This document shows, in pieces, positions 10,015 through 19,736 of a stretch of DNA of 64,000 bases. The DNA lies in the NCBI RefSeq assembly GCF_021502575.1, contig NZ_JAKFGN010000001.1, forward strand, positions 868,001 to 932,000, read 5' to 3'. The notes below the pieces were generated by a model. It was not told the origin of the DNA. It made no database searches and saw only the letters and a list, made by a program, of their open reading frames with translations. How positions within the stretch are numbered: the stretch's first letter is position 1; each line of letters opens with the position of its first letter. The position numbers and the translations under genes were made by a program. This stretch comes from Bradyrhizobium sp. G127 (GTDB taxonomy: Bacteria > Pseudomonadota > Alphaproteobacteria > Rhizobiales > Xanthobacteraceae).

Positions 10015-10819
10015 TCTCGATATTATCCGCGGCGAAGCCTTGACGCGCGATGCAGCTTTGCTCGCGGATGTGGTGCGCGAAGCCGGGGCATTGGCGCTGA
10101 GTCTGTTCCGCACCGAGCTGAAAAGCTGGACCAAGGGCAAGTCGTCACCGGTGTCCGAGGCGGACATCGCCGTCAACGATCTGATCGAGACCCGGCTGCG
10201 CGCAGCGACGCCAGAGTATGGATGGCTGTCGGAAGAAAGCGCCGACGATCCCTCGCGCCTCGGAAAACCGCTGACATGGATCGTCGATCCCATCGACGGC
10301 ACCCGGGCCTATCTTGCGCGGCAGGAAGACTGGTCGGTCTCCATCGCGCTGGTTGCCGATGGCCTGCCGGTGCTGGGTGCGGTGTTTGCGCCGGCAAGTG
10401 ACGAGTTCTTTTTTGCAACGCGCGGGCGAGGGACCGCGCTGAACGGCGCACCTGTGGCGCCTGCGCCCGGGGCTGCGATCGATTTTCCGAAAATTGCCGG
10501 GCCGAAGCCGCTGGTCGAGCGCCTCGGCGGTATGCGGGAAGGCGAAAGCCTGCATCCCCGGATCGGATCGCTGGCGTTGCGGCTGGTGCGGGTGGCGGAA
10601 GGGCGGCTTGATGCCGCGTTTGCGGGCGGGCATAGCCGCGATTGGGATCTTGCCGCCGCCGATTTAATCGTGCACGAAGCGGGCGGGGAAATGACCACGC
10701 TGGCCGGCGAACGGATGGTTTACAATCAGACCGACGTTCGTCATGGATTGCTGGTGGCGGCGGGACGTGCGCGCCACGCGCATATCGTCAAGCACTTTCG
10801 GGAAAACCCGATTTTGTAG
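10001..10819 (+). CDS. cysQ: Inositol monophosphatase family / CysQ-like nucleotidase
   Basis: A 272-residue metal-dependent phosphatase overlapping pmbA by 14 bases. Metal-binding motifs are SEESADD (Glu), VDPIDGT (two Asp) and, near the C-terminus, SRDWDLAAADLI. Family members hydrolyse inositol phosphates or 3'-phosphoadenosine 5'-phosphate. Sequence alone does not fix the substrate; the CysQ (PAP phosphatase) reading is the commonest annotation of this gene in the group. Confidence 0.82.
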   Translation: MPDADLDIIRGEALTRDAALLADVVREAGALALSLFRTELKSWTKGKSSPVSEADIAVNDLIETRLRAATPEYGWLSEESADDPSRLGKPLTWIVDPIDGTRAYLARQEDWSVSIALVADGLPVLGAVFAPASDEFFFATRGRGTALNGAPVAPAPGAAIDFPKIAGPKPLVERLGGMREGESLHPRIGSLALRLVRVAEGRLDAAFAGGHSRDWDLAAADLIVHEAGGEMTTLAGERMVYNQTDVRHGLLVAAGRARHAHIVKHFRENPIL

Positions 10820-10833
10820 TGCTTGCATGCCAA

Positions 10834-10899
10834 GGTCCCGTAGTCGACGTTCGTTTCACTTTGCCGCGTCTCCGAACGAACGTCGAATACGAAAGGACC
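10834..10899. repeat. Imperfect inverted repeat downstream of cysQ-like gene
   Basis: Twelve bases at 10844-10855 (TCGACGTTCGTT) are exactly complementary to 10875-10886, with a 19-base loop. Outer GGTCC (10834) and GGACC (ending 10899) extend the stem with a bulge. No T-run follows, so this is not a standard terminator. It may be a decayed palindromic repeat or a transcript-end hairpin. Confidence 0.6.
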
Positions 10900-11037
10900 C
10901 GGGATAATAATAATTCTAGTGATCCTCTGCTCTCACATTCCTAAAGTGTCTGCGAGATATGGTACGAATGTCAGAGCCGGATCACTGGTTTGGTGCTTCA
11001 ATCAGAAGTGCCGGTCATCGCTTTGGGAATGTGATTC

Positions 11038-11286
11038 ATGTCCGAAACTGTGCAACAGCAGTTGCTCCATCTTGTCATTGGCGGCGAACTTCTCGACCTC
11101 GATCATGTGACTTTCAAGGATCTCGACAAGGTCGAGGTCGTAGGCCTCTTTCCGAACTACGCCGCGGCTTATGCGGCCTGGAAGGCGAAGGCGCAGCAGA
11201 GCGTCGATAACGCCCATATGCGTTATTTCATTGTCCATCTCCACCGGCTGCTCGATCCCGGGCAAGATGTGAAGTCCACCCGTTGA
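11038..11286 (+). CDS. DUF4170 domain protein
   Basis: An 82-residue alphaproteobacterial protein of unknown function. Recognisable features are HLVIGGEL near the N-terminus, the central VVGLFPNYAAAYAAWKAKA segment (a helix) and the HMRYFIVHLHRLL C-terminal segment. Its stop overlaps the TTG start of the acyltransferase gene (TTGA), and it leads the LPS block (acyltransferase, waaA, lpxK). This suggests a small accessory role in lipid A/Kdo assembly, which is an inference. Confidence 0.75.
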   Translation: MSETVQQQLLHLVIGGELLDLDHVTFKDLDKVEVVGLFPNYAAAYAAWKAKAQQSVDNAHMRYFIVHLHRLLDPGQDVKSTR

Positions 11287-11996
11287 AGAAACTGCTCCGA
11301 AACCTAGGCCGTTCGAGCTGGCTGCAGCATGCTGTGGGTTACACGGCGGCCGAATTCCTGCGCTTCGTCTGGTTGACCAACCGTTTCACGCTTGATCCGC
11401 CTGAGGTTTACAAGAACGTCGAGCCGGATATGCCGGTCATCATCGCATTCTGGCATGGCCAGCACTTCATGATGCCGTTCCTGAAACTCAAGCAGTATTC
11501 TGCCAAGGTGCTGATCTCGCGCCATCGCGATGGCGAGATCAATGCGATCGCGGCGGAACGCCTCAACGTCGGGACCGTGCGCGGCTCCGGCGATCACGGA
11601 ACGGCGTTTCACCGCAAAGGCGGCGTCGGCGCGTTCAAGATGATGCTGCGGACGCTGGACGAGAAGATCAACATGGCGCTGACTGCGGATGTGCCGAAGG
11701 TCGCGCGCAAGGCTGGCCTCGGCATTATCATGCTGGCGCGCGAGTCGGGCCGGCCGATCCTGCCGGTGGCGATCGCCACCAGCCGGTTTAAGCGTCTCAA
11801 CAACTGGGACCGCTCCGTCATTCACTTGCCGTTCGGGCGCGGAGTCATTGCCGCGGGTGAGATTATCTGGGTGCCGCCGGACGCAGACACAGAGACCATG
11901 CAGACGCTGCGCCTGCAGCTTGAAGAGCGTCTGAACGAGGTCACGCGCCGCGCCTATCAACTGGTCGGACGTACAGACGAGGGACTTCATGCCTAG
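11283..11996 (+). CDS. DUF374 lysophospholipid acyltransferase-family protein
   Basis: A 237-residue protein with a single N-terminal hydrophobic anchor region and the DUF374 acyltransferase-like domain: FWHGQHFMMP carries the HxxxH-like site, then LISRHRDGEI and RGSGDHGT. Members act near lipid A or phospholipid acylation and are found next to Kdo transferase in alphaproteobacteria. It starts at TTG 11283, overlapping the DUF4170 stop, and overlaps waaA by 8 bases, so the operon is tightly coupled. The acyl acceptor is not known. Confidence 0.82.
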   Translation: MKKLLRNLGRSSWLQHAVGYTAAEFLRFVWLTNRFTLDPPEVYKNVEPDMPVIIAFWHGQHFMMPFLKLKQYSAKVLISRHRDGEINAIAAERLNVGTVRGSGDHGTAFHRKGGVGAFKMMLRTLDEKINMALTADVPKVARKAGLGIIMLARESGRPILPVAIATSRFKRLNNWDRSVIHLPFGRGVIAAGEIIWVPPDADTETMQTLRLQLEERLNEVTRRAYQLVGRTDEGLHA

Positions 11997-13293
11997 CGCG
12001 CTACCCGCAACGCTTGCGGCGTATCGGCGGCTGTCCGCCCTTGCTATGCCGCTCGCGGGTCCGCTGATCGCGCGGCGGTTGAAACAGGGCAAGGAAGATC
12101 CCGAGCGGATAGCCGAGCGTCGCGGCATTGCGAGCGCCGAACGTCCGGCGGGCCCGCTGATCTGGATTCATGGTGCGAGCGTCGGCGAGGTGCTGGCGGC
12201 CGCCGGATTGATCGAACGGCTGCGGGCGATGAATATCCGCATCCTGCTGACTTCCGGCACGGTGACATCTGCGGCCATCGTCGCGCGGCGGTTTCCGCCG
12301 GACGTCATTCATCAATACGTGCCGTTCGATTCGCCGCGCTTTGTTTCGGCGTTTCTCGATCACTGGAAGCCGGGCCTCGCGCTTTTCATTGAATCTGACA
12401 TCTGGCCCAACCTGATCCTGTCGAGCGCCGAACGGCGCATTCCGATGGTCATCATCAACGGTCGCATGTCACCGCGCTCGTTCCCGCGTTGGCAGAAATT
12501 GCGCGGTACGATTTCCTCTTTGCTGGAATGTTTCGAGCTTTGCCTGGCGCAGTCTGATCGTGACGGCGAGCGTTTCGCCGCGTTGGGTTGTCCCAATGTC
12601 GTGATATCCGGCAACCTGAAGCTCGACGTGGAAGGTCCGCCCGCAGACGTGAAAAAACTGGAACGCCTCAAGGAGGCCACGCATCGCCGGCTGGTGTTCG
12701 TCGCGGCATCCACGCATCCCGGTGAAGACGAAATCATCCTCGACGCGCACCGTCGTCTGGCGCCGCGGATTCCGCAATTGCTGACCGTGATCGTGCCGCG
12801 TCACCCGGATCGCGGTGCGGCCATCGCGCGGATGTTGGCGGCGGCTGGAATGCAGGTCGGTCTGCGTTCCCAGGATGAAATGCCGGGCCGCGCGACTGAT
12901 ATCTATGTTGCGGATACGATGGGCGAACTGGGATTGTTCTACCGGATCGCGCCGGTGGTGTTCATGGGCGGTTCGCTGGTGGCACACGGCGGACAGAATC
13001 CGATCGAAGGCATCAAGCTCGGCGCTGCGATCCTGCACGGACCGCATGTGTTCAACTTCGACGACATCTACGACGCGCTCGATCAGGCCGGCGGAGCCTT
13101 CCGCGCCGAGACCGGCGAGGATTTTGTCCGCTCGCTCGGACATCTGCTGGTCAATCCGATTGCGCGGCAGCGGTCGGTGGGGGCTGCGGAAATGGTGGTC
13201 GGCAAGCTCGGCGGCGCGCTGGACAAGACCCTCGGCGCGCTGGAGCCCTACCTGTTGCAGTTGAGGCTGGAAGCGGGAGCGCTGGATGCGTGA
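11989..13293 (+). CDS. waaA: 3-deoxy-D-manno-octulosonic acid (Kdo) transferase
   Basis: A 434-residue GT-B glycosyltransferase that adds Kdo to lipid IVA at the inner membrane. The N-domain contains WIHGASVGEVLAA and FIESDIWPN; the C-domain has IVPRHPDRG, ADTMGELGLFYRIA and GGSLVAHGGQNPIE (the nucleotide-sugar site). It overlaps both the acyltransferase gene and lpxK by 8 bases. Confidence 0.93.
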   Translation: MPSALPATLAAYRRLSALAMPLAGPLIARRLKQGKEDPERIAERRGIASAERPAGPLIWIHGASVGEVLAAAGLIERLRAMNIRILLTSGTVTSAAIVARRFPPDVIHQYVPFDSPRFVSAFLDHWKPGLALFIESDIWPNLILSSAERRIPMVIINGRMSPRSFPRWQKLRGTISSLLECFELCLAQSDRDGERFAALGCPNVVISGNLKLDVEGPPADVKKLERLKEATHRRLVFVAASTHPGEDEIILDAHRRLAPRIPQLLTVIVPRHPDRGAAIARMLAAAGMQVGLRSQDEMPGRATDIYVADTMGELGLFYRIAPVVFMGGSLVAHGGQNPIEGIKLGAAILHGPHVFNFDDIYDALDQAGGAFRAETGEDFVRSLGHLLVNPIARQRSVGAAEMVVGKLGGALDKTLGALEPYLLQLRLEAGALDA

Positions 13294-14302
13294 GCCGGCC
13301 TTCTGGTATCGGCCGCCATCGTTCGTTTCGCGGTTGTTGTCGCCGCTCGGCGCGATTTACGGCGCGGTCAGTGCGCGGCGCATGGCGCGCGCCGGCGTGT
13401 CCGCCAGAATTCCTGTGCTTTGCATCGGCAATTATCACGCGGGCGGCGCAGGCAAGACGCCGACCGCCCTCGCGCTGGTGAAAATCCTGCGGAGCATGAG
13501 CGAGGACCCGTTTGTCGTCAGCCGCGGTTACGGCGGAACGATCGAAGGCCCTGTCCGCGTTGACCCAACCTCGCACGGTGCGGCCGATGTCGGCGACGAG
13601 CCCCTAATGATGGCGGTGTCCGTGCCCGTGATCGTCTCGCGCGATCGCGTGACCGGTGCCGCGCTTGCGCGCGCGCAAGGCGCGAGCGTTGTTCTGCTGG
13701 ACGACGGATTCCAGAATCCGGCTTTGACGAAAGATGCGTCGCTGATCGTGATCGATGCGGCGCGCGGCATCGGCAACGGATACGTGTTTCCGGCGGGGCC
13801 GTTGCGCGCGCCGCTGGAGCCGCAGGTCGCGCGGACCGACGCGCTGATCGTGATCGGCGAGGGGCAGGCCGCTGACGGCATCGCCGTTGCGGTGACCGAA
13901 CGCCATGCACCGGTTCTGCGTGCGCGCCTCGTGCCAGATGAAAATTCAGCCGCGGCGCTGCGCGGCCAGCGTGTGCTGGCTTTTTCAGGTATCGGTGATC
14001 CGGCGCGGTTCGTCGCAACGCTGCGCAACAGCGGCGTGAATGTGATCGCGCAGAGAGACTTCCCCGATCATCATCCGTTTACGCCGGATGAAATCGAACA
14101 ATTGAATTCGGATGCGGCGGTGAAATCGCTGATGCTGGTTACGACTGAAAAGGACATGGCCCGCATCCGCAGCGACGCGCGCGTCGCGCACCATGCCGAC
14201 AACGTTTTCGTCTTGCCGGTGACGCTGACGTTCGATGATGAGGCGATGTTGCGGGACTTCATTGCAACGCGGCTGACGATCGCGCGCGAGAAGGCAGGCT
14301 AG
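13286..14302 (+). CDS. lpxK: Tetraacyldisaccharide 4'-kinase (LpxK)
   Basis: A 338-residue inner-membrane-associated kinase that phosphorylates the lipid A precursor. A modified P-loop GNYHAGGAGKTPT lies near residues 48-60, followed by SRGYGG and VGDEPLMMA, then LLDDGFQN. All are LpxK signatures. It is the last gene of the LPS operon. Confidence 0.94.
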   Translation: MREPAFWYRPPSFVSRLLSPLGAIYGAVSARRMARAGVSARIPVLCIGNYHAGGAGKTPTALALVKILRSMSEDPFVVSRGYGGTIEGPVRVDPTSHGAADVGDEPLMMAVSVPVIVSRDRVTGAALARAQGASVVLLDDGFQNPALTKDASLIVIDAARGIGNGYVFPAGPLRAPLEPQVARTDALIVIGEGQAADGIAVAVTERHAPVLRARLVPDENSAAALRGQRVLAFSGIGDPARFVATLRNSGVNVIAQRDFPDHHPFTPDEIEQLNSDAAVKSLMLVTTEKDMARIRSDARVAHHADNVFVLPVTLTFDDEAMLRDFIATRLTIAREKAG

Positions 14303-14308
14303 ATATTT

Positions 14309-14539
14309 TCAAGCCTTTTTCAATTGCGCGGGATAGTGCCGGCTCAGCACGGCCTCCGGCGTCGCATAGGCTTCCTGCCGGTCGACGCTCCAGTATTTCA
14401 GTTCGTCCAGCGGGATATGCTCGCCGGTGATGGCGCAACGGACATAAGAGCCGGGAGATGTCACGCGGAAGTCGCCGTCGAGATATTCGACCTGCGCTTC
14501 GCCCTGGCCGGAAGGCCCGAATTTATTAAGCACGATCAC
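14309..14539 (-). CDS. DUF2093 domain protein
   Basis: About 76 residues beginning at GTG 14539 behind AAGGA; a second GTG at 14533 is equally possible. The core (LNKFGPSGQGEAQVEYLDG, then PGSYVRCAITGEHIPL and LKYWSVDRQEAY) matches DUF2093, a small conserved alphaproteobacterial family. It lies next to xseA with its 5' side in a palindromic repeat. The longer in-frame extension is repeat sequence rather than protein. Confidence 0.75.
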   Translation of the reverse strand: MIVLNKFGPSGQGEAQVEYLDGDFRVTSPGSYVRCAITGEHIPLDELKYWSVDRQEAYATPEAVLSRHYPAQLKKA

Positions 14540-14588
14540 TGTCCTTATGGAGTCCGGCGGAGCTGTCCGGAGAGATTGCTGGAATATA

Positions 14589-14635
14589 GGCACGATCCCG
14601 AAAAGGGGAAACCGGTTTTCGGAATAGATTGTGCC
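14589..14635. repeat. Palindromic intergenic repeat (Rhizobiales type)
   Basis: GGCACGAT at 14589 pairs with ATTGTGCC ending at 14635, enclosing CCGAAAA / TTTTCGG arms. The arrangement is the Bradyrhizobiaceae extragenic palindrome containing an AACCGG core. It lies between the DUF2093 gene and xseA. Confidence 0.65.
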
Positions 14636-14652
14636 CAAATAAGGCCGGCTTT

Positions 14653-16113
14653 TCAGAACAAGTCGCCCTGAACCTTCTTGACGCCGAAATCGGTGGTGCG
14701 CTTTGACGCGGGCTTCGCGGGAGCCGGTTTGGGTTTCTCGGCGGTGACGTCGCTGCCGTCCGCGGTCGCTCCGATGCGCCCATCGGCGAATTCGATGGAA
14801 AGACGCTGGCTGGACCCCACATGGGCCGCCGCATGCAATGGCTGGCCGTGTTCGTCGCGCACCAGCGCGAAGCCTCGCTCCAGCACGCCTTTATAGGACA
14901 GCGCATTGAGCAGTTGGGACACGTAGCGCAGGCGGGTGTCGCGTTGCTGGATATGCAACCCGGCGCAGCGGCGCGCACTTATCGCCAACCGCGTGACTTT
15001 TTCCTTGCCGCGTTCGATCTGCGTGCGCAGCGTGGTGACGGTCAGGCGGCCGCCGATCGCCGACAGGCGGCGCTCGTAGATGTGCGCGTTGGCGCGCAGC
15101 GCGCGCGGCAATTGCGCACTGGCGCGATCGAGGCGCTGGCGCGGAATATCCAGCAATTCATTCGCTTTCGGCAACGCGCGAACCGCTGCGCGCAATTCGC
15201 TGCGGCGGGTTTCCTGGCCGCGCTGCCAGCACAGCATGGCGCGCCGCTCCAGCGACGTGATCTCGACGAACAGTTCGGCGCGCACCGGCACCGCCATCTC
15301 GGCGGCCGCCGTCGGCGTCGGCGCGCGCTTGTCGGCTGCGAAGTCGATCAAGGTCACGTCGGTTTCGTGGCCGACTGCTGAAATCAGCGGGATCATGCTC
15401 TCCGCCGCGGCGCGCACCACGATTTCCTCGTTGAACGACCACAGGTCCTCCAGCGAGCCGCCGCCGCGCGCGACGATCAAGAGATCGGGCCGCGGAATTT
15501 TTCCGCCTTCATCCAGCGCGTTGAAGCCGTGAATCGCGGCGGCGATCTGTTCGGCGGAGCCTTCTCCCTGCACCCGCACCGGCCACACCAGCACGCGGCG
15601 GGGAAAGCGATCTTCCAGCCGGTGCAAAATGTCGCGGATTACCGCACCGGTGGGCGAGGTCACGACGCCAATCACTTCCGGCAGCCATGGCAGAAGCTGC
15701 TTCCGCGCCTCGTCGAACAGTCCTTCGGCGGCGAGCTTCTTCTTGCGCTCTTCCATCAGTGCCATCAGCGCGCCGACGCCGGCGGGCTCGATGGCCTCGA
15801 TCACGATCTGATACTTCGACGAACCGGGATAGGTGGTGAGCTTGCCGGTGGCGATGACCTCAAGGCCTTCCTGCGGCTTGAACCGCATGCGGCCGTGCAC
15901 GCCCTTCCAGATCACCGCCTCGATCTTGGCGCTCTCGTCCTTCAGCGCGAAATAGCAGTGGCCCGAGGAATGCGGCCCGCGGAAGCCGGAAATCTCGCCG
16001 CGCACGCGCACATGCTCGTAGGCGCTCTCCACCGTCCGTTTCAGCGCGGACGACAGTTCCGAGACGGTATATTCCTGTGAATTCGGCAGGATTTCTGCAG
16101 GCGTGGCGGGCAT
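14653..16113 (-). CDS. xseA: Exodeoxyribonuclease VII large subunit
   Basis: A 486-residue protein. The N-terminal OB-fold (about 15-115) holds VRGEISGF and [10 protein letters not shown], and the catalytic part holds [26 protein letters not shown] and SAVGHETD. A long helical C-terminal region and a Lys/Pro-rich tail follow. With XseB it degrades single-stranded DNA. XseB is not in this window. Confidence 0.94.
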   Translation of the reverse strand: MPATPAEILPNSQEYTVSELSSALKRTVESAYEHVRVRGEISGFRGPHSSGHCYFALKDESAKIEAVIWKGVHGRMRFKPQEGLEVIATGKLTTYPGSSKYQIVIEAIEPAGVGALMALMEERKKKLAAEGLFDEARKQLLPWLPEVIGVVTSPTGAVIRDILHRLEDRFPRRVLVWPVRVQGEGSAEQIAAAIHGFNALDEGGKIPRPDLLIVARGGGSLEDLWSFNEEIVVRAAAESMIPLISAVGHETDVTLIDFAADKRAPTPTAAAEMAVPVRAELFVEITSLERRAMLCWQRGQETRRSELRAAVRALPKANELLDIPRQRLDRASAQLPRALRANAHIYERRLSAIGGRLTVTTLRTQIERGKEKVTRLAISARRCAGLHIQQRDTRLRYVSQLLNALSYKGVLERGFALVRDEHGQPLHAAAHVGSSQRLSIEFADGRIGATADGSDVTAEKPKPAPAKPASKRTTDFGVKKVQGDLF

Positions 16114-16221
16114 GTTCAGTCGAATCGGTTGCGGCTGTGAAGCGTCATGATAAACCCTTCTACCATCTCACAAACCCCGGTTCGACCCTCATCCCGGCCT
16201 TGGTCCCAAGAACTTGAACCT

Positions 16222-17493
16222 ATGAATATCCTCCTGATCGGTTCCGGCGGGCGCGAGCACGCGCTGGCGTGGAAAATGGCGGCTTCGCCGTTGCTGACGA
16301 AATTGTGGTGCGCGCCAGGCAATGCGGGCATTGCGCAGGAGGCTGAATGCATCGCATTGGACGTCGCGAACCATGCCGCCGTGATTGATTTCTGCAAGAC
16401 CAACAAGGTCGATCTGGTCGTGGTCGGTCCGGAGGCGCCGCTCGCCGCAGGGATTGTCGACGATCTGGCTGCGGCCGGAATCAAGGCGTTCGGCCCGAGC
16501 AAGGCAGCCTCGCAGCTGGAAAGCTCCAAGGGCTTCACCAAGGACATCTGCAAGGCCAACGACATTCCCACCGCCGCCTATGAACGCTTCAAGGATGCCG
16601 CTGCGGCGAAGGCCTATATCCGCAAGCATAGCGCGCCGATTGTGGTGAAGGCTGACGGTCTTGCGGCGGGCAAGGGCGTGGTCATCGCAATGACATTGGC
16701 CGAAGCCGAGGCCGCCATCGATGCGTTATTCGGTTCGCCGGGTGCGGAAGCCGTGATCGAGGAGTTCATGGAGGGCGAGGAGGCCTCGTTCTTCGTGCTA
16801 TGCGACGGCGACAACGCGCTGCCGCTCGCCGCCGCGCAGGATCACAAGCGGGCCTATGATGGTGACAAGGGACCGAACACGGGCGGCATGGGCGCGTATT
16901 CGCCGGCGCCGGTGTTCACCGACGCCATTCGTGAGCGCACGATGGCCGAAATCATCCTGCCGACGCTACGCGCGATGAGCGCGATGGGCATGCCCTACAA
17001 GGGCGTGCTGTTCGCCGGGCTGATGATCACGAAGGACGGTCCGAAACTGATCGAGTACAATGCGCGGTTCGGCGATCCGGAAACGCAGGTGCTGATGATG
17101 CGCCTGATGTCGGATCTGGTGCCGGCGCTGCTGGCCTCCGCCGACGGCGAACTGAAACATTTCGATCTGCGCTGGCATCCGGAATCAGCGCTCACCGTGG
17201 TGATGGCGGCGAAGGGCTATCCCGGCGACTATGCTAAAGGCACGCGCATCGACGGTCTCGATGACGCCGCCAAGGTCGAGGGCGTCGAGATTTTTCACGC
17301 CGGCACCAAATCCGACGGGGACAGGATTCTCGCCAATGGCGGCCGCGTGCTGAACGTCACCGCGACGGCAAAAACCGTCAGCGAGGCGCAGCGCCGCGCC
17401 TATGAGGCGATCGGCCGGATCAAGTGGCCGGAGGGGTTCTGCCGGCGCGACATCGGCTGGCAGGCGGTGGCAAGGGAGAAGGCTGGGCCTTGA
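16222..17493 (+). CDS. purD: Phosphoribosylamine-glycine ligase
   Basis: A 423-residue ATP-grasp enzyme of purine synthesis. ATG 16222 ([14 protein letters not shown]) is the family-typical start; the longer open frame to 16147 is not. Motifs are [17 protein letters not shown], the ATP-grasp loop [18 protein letters not shown] and ARFGDPETQ. It diverges from xseA. Confidence 0.95.
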   Translation: MNILLIGSGGREHALAWKMAASPLLTKLWCAPGNAGIAQEAECIALDVANHAAVIDFCKTNKVDLVVVGPEAPLAAGIVDDLAAAGIKAFGPSKAASQLESSKGFTKDICKANDIPTAAYERFKDAAAAKAYIRKHSAPIVVKADGLAAGKGVVIAMTLAEAEAAIDALFGSPGAEAVIEEFMEGEEASFFVLCDGDNALPLAAAQDHKRAYDGDKGPNTGGMGAYSPAPVFTDAIRERTMAEIILPTLRAMSAMGMPYKGVLFAGLMITKDGPKLIEYNARFGDPETQVLMMRLMSDLVPALLASADGELKHFDLRWHPESALTVVMAAKGYPGDYAKGTRIDGLDDAAKVEGVEIFHAGTKSDGDRILANGGRVLNVTATAKTVSEAQRRAYEAIGRIKWPEGFCRRDIGWQAVAREKAGP

Positions 17494-17512
17494 GGCCTGC
17501 TGCATTGAAGGG

Positions 17513-17634
17513 TTGTCATACGCGGGCTTGACCCGCGTATCCATCCTTCTTGAAAAAATGGATTGCCGGGTAATAGGCAAGCGGAAGCGACGCCGTTCTT
17601 CGAACGGCTATGCCCGGCAACGACAGAGAATGGA
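17513..17634. repeat. Palindromic repeat, copy 1 (GCGGGC-TTGACCCGC type)
   Basis: ACGCGGGCTTGACCCGCGTATCC is followed by a TTCTTGAAAAAATGGAT-type hairpin and then GCCGGGT ... GCCCGGCAACGACA; each part is itself palindromic. It is the Bradyrhizobiaceae extragenic element, here interrupted between GCCGGGT and GCCCGGC. It lies between purD and the dehalogenase-like gene, and a second copy is at 19014-19097. Confidence 0.75.
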
Positions 17635-17644
17635 GAATTAATCC

Positions 17645-18547
17645 ATGTCCGATCTCGCCGATCTCTTTCCCGGTTTCGCCTCCGAATGGATCAGCACGCG
17701 CAATGGCCGCATCTTCGCGCGCGTCGGCGGCAAGGGGCCGCCGCTGCTGCTGCTGCACGGCTATCCGCAGACCCATGTGATGTGGCACCGCGTGGCACCT
17801 GCGCTTGCGGAAAAATTCACCCTCGTGATCGCGGACCTGCCCGGCTACGGCTGGTCGGATGTGCCGAAGACCGATGCGGACCACACGCCGTTCACCAAGC
17901 GCGCGATGGCGCAGGCGATGATCGAGGCGATGGAAAAGCTCGGCCATGTGCATTTTGCTCTGGCAGGCCACGACCGCGGCGGCCGCGTGGCCTATCGGCT
18001 GGCGCTCGACCATCCCGGCCGGCTGTCGCGGCTGGCGACACTGGATATCCTGCCGACCTACGATTACTGGTCGAAGATGGATCGTGGCTTTGCGCTGCGC
18101 GTCTATCACTGGGCGTTTCTGGCGCAGCCCTCGCCGCTGCCGGAAAACCTGATCGCCTCCAATCCCGACGATTACTTCGGCCGCACGTTCAAGAGCTGGG
18201 CCCGGAAAGACGCGCCCAATCCGTTCGATCCGCGCGCGGTCCAACACTATCTGACGGCGCTGCGCGATCCGCTGCGGATTCATGCGGCGTGCGAGGATTA
18301 TCGTGCCGGGGCCTATGCCGACTTCGACCATGACAAGGCCGATCTCGAGGCGGGCAACAAGATCACCGTGCCGCTGCTGGCGCTGTGGGGCGGCGCAGGC
18401 ATCGCGGCGTCGGCGAGCAGCCCGCTTGACGGGTGGCGCAGATTGGCGACCGATGTGCGCGGCCACGCCATCAATGCCGGGCATTTTCTGCCCGAGGAGA
18501 ATCCGGCGGCGACGTGCGACGCATTGTTAAAATTCTTTTCGGAGTGA
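17645..18547 (+). CDS. Fluoroacetate dehalogenase-like alpha/beta hydrolase
   Basis: A 300-residue alpha/beta hydrolase. The nucleophile elbow reads GHDRGGR, giving Asp110, Arg111 and Arg114. Asp134, His155-Trp156 (YHW), Tyr219 and His280 (GHFLPE) fall at the same numbers as the known catalytic triad, carboxylate-binding arginines and halide pocket of the Rhodopseudomonas fluoroacetate dehalogenase. Such enzymes hydrolyse the C-F bond of fluoroacetate to glycolate. Conservation of the complete site makes that activity likely; other haloacetates or epoxides remain possible. Confidence 0.88.
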   Translation: MSDLADLFPGFASEWISTRNGRIFARVGGKGPPLLLLHGYPQTHVMWHRVAPALAEKFTLVIADLPGYGWSDVPKTDADHTPFTKRAMAQAMIEAMEKLGHVHFALAGHDRGGRVAYRLALDHPGRLSRLATLDILPTYDYWSKMDRGFALRVYHWAFLAQPSPLPENLIASNPDDYFGRTFKSWARKDAPNPFDPRAVQHYLTALRDPLRIHAACEDYRAGAYADFDHDKADLEAGNKITVPLLALWGGAGIAASASSPLDGWRRLATDVRGHAINAGHFLPEENPAATCDALLKFFSE

Positions 18548-18553
18548 GATGAA

Positions 18554-19000
18554 ATGGCGCTACGCGAAGCGCGGCGGGAGGACATCCGCCGCATCGTCGA
18601 GATGCTGGCGGACGACGAAGTCGCGCGCGGCCGCGAGGACTTCTCCGGCGACATGGCGCCTTATTACACCGCGTTCGACAGCATCGCGGCGGACCCCAAC
18701 AACACGCTTTATGTGTGGGATCAGGACGGCGCGGTGATGGGCTGCCTGCAACTGACGTTCATTCCCGGCATCTCCTATCACGGAAGCTGGATCGCGAAGG
18801 TGGAAGGTGTGCGGGTCGATCGTTCGCTGCGCAGCCTCGGCATCGGCGAACAGATGATGGATGCGATGATTGAGAAGTCACGCGCCCGGGGCTGCAAGCA
18901 GTTGCAGCTCACCACCAACAAGCGGAGGATCGACGCGCAACGCTTCTACCGGCGGCTCGGTTTCGAGGCGTCCCATGAAGGCATGAAGCTGGATTTGTGA
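18554..19000 (+). CDS. GNAT-family N-acetyltransferase
   Basis: A 148-residue single-domain GNAT protein: LREARREDIRRI at the start, the acetyl-CoA loop region RSLGIGEQMMD (Q/RxxGxG/A) near residues 93-103, and QRFYRRLGFE near the end. It is six bases from the upstream hydrolase stop, so it is probably co-transcribed with it. The substrate is unknown. Confidence 0.85.
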   Translation: MALREARREDIRRIVEMLADDEVARGREDFSGDMAPYYTAFDSIAADPNNTLYVWDQDGAVMGCLQLTFIPGISYHGSWIAKVEGVRVDRSLRSLGIGEQMMDAMIEKSRARGCKQLQLTTNKRRIDAQRFYRRLGFEASHEGMKLDL

Positions 19001-19013
19001 TCCATGCCCAGTT

Positions 19014-19097
19014 TGTCATGCGCGGGTTTGACCCGCGCATCCATCTTAAAAAGATTCCTTAGAAGATTTATGGCCGGGTCAAGCCCGGCAATGACGC
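19014..19097. repeat. Palindromic repeat, copy 2
   Basis: GCGCGGGTTTGACCCGCGC and GGCCGGGTCAAGCCCGGC hairpins flank a short A-rich spacer, the same two-part architecture as the copy at about 17.5 kb. It sits between the acetyltransferase gene and tadA. Confidence 0.78.
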
Positions 19098-19122
19098 TTT
19101 AGTCAGTGCGGCGGGTTCGTTG

Positions 19123-19569
19123 CTACCGCCTCGCCCTGAAAAAATTTGTCAGCAGCGCCGCCGCCTCGCTTTCGCCGACGGAGGGATAGATTTCCGGCAC
19201 ATGATGGCAGGTCGGCGAGGCGAAGAACCTGACGCCGCTGTCGACTGCGCCGCCCTTCGGGTCGGTTGCGCCATAATACAGCCTGCGGATGCGCGCGAAG
19301 GAAATCGCGCCAGCGCACATCGTGCAGGGCTCCAGCGTAACGTAGAGGTCGCAATCGGTCAGGCGCTCGCTGCCGATGAGGCGCGCGGCCTCTCGGAGCG
19401 CCACAATCTCGGCATGGGCGGTCGGATCGCGGTCGGAGAGGGTGCGGTTGCCGGCCTGCGCGATCACCGCGCCATCGCGCACGACCACGCAGCCGATCGG
19501 CACTTCGCCGGCCTTTTCGGCTATTTCGGCCTGTTTCAGCGCTAAATCCATGAAAGATCGTGCCGTCAT
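19123..19569 (-). CDS. tadA: tRNA-adenosine deaminase (TadA) family
   Basis: A 148-residue cytidine/deoxycytidylate-deaminase-fold protein. The zinc site is HAE (TAHAEIVALREAA) and PCTMCAGA. TadA converts adenosine 34 of tRNA-Arg(ACG) to inosine. The N-terminal RSFMDLALKQAEIAEKAGEVPIGCVVV is typical of TadA (quoted in part). Confidence 0.9.
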   Translation of the reverse strand: MTARSFMDLALKQAEIAEKAGEVPIGCVVVRDGAVIAQAGNRTLSDRDPTAHAEIVALREAARLIGSERLTDCDLYVTLEPCTMCAGAISFARIRRLYYGATDPKGGAVDSGVRFFASPTCHHVPEIYPSVGESEAAALLTNFFRARR

Positions 19570-19736
19570 GCCTCGTTTCCGGCGATAAACTCTGTTAGTA
19601 GGACGGCTTCAGCAAACGTGAGAGCCGGTTTTGCGTGAGAAGCGCCCTGATCTACAAGGGTGTATGTCCGCCGTCAGCCTGATTTCACGTGATGCGACAG
19701 TCCCCATATTCAGCCCAACGTCCCGAGAGATCATTC

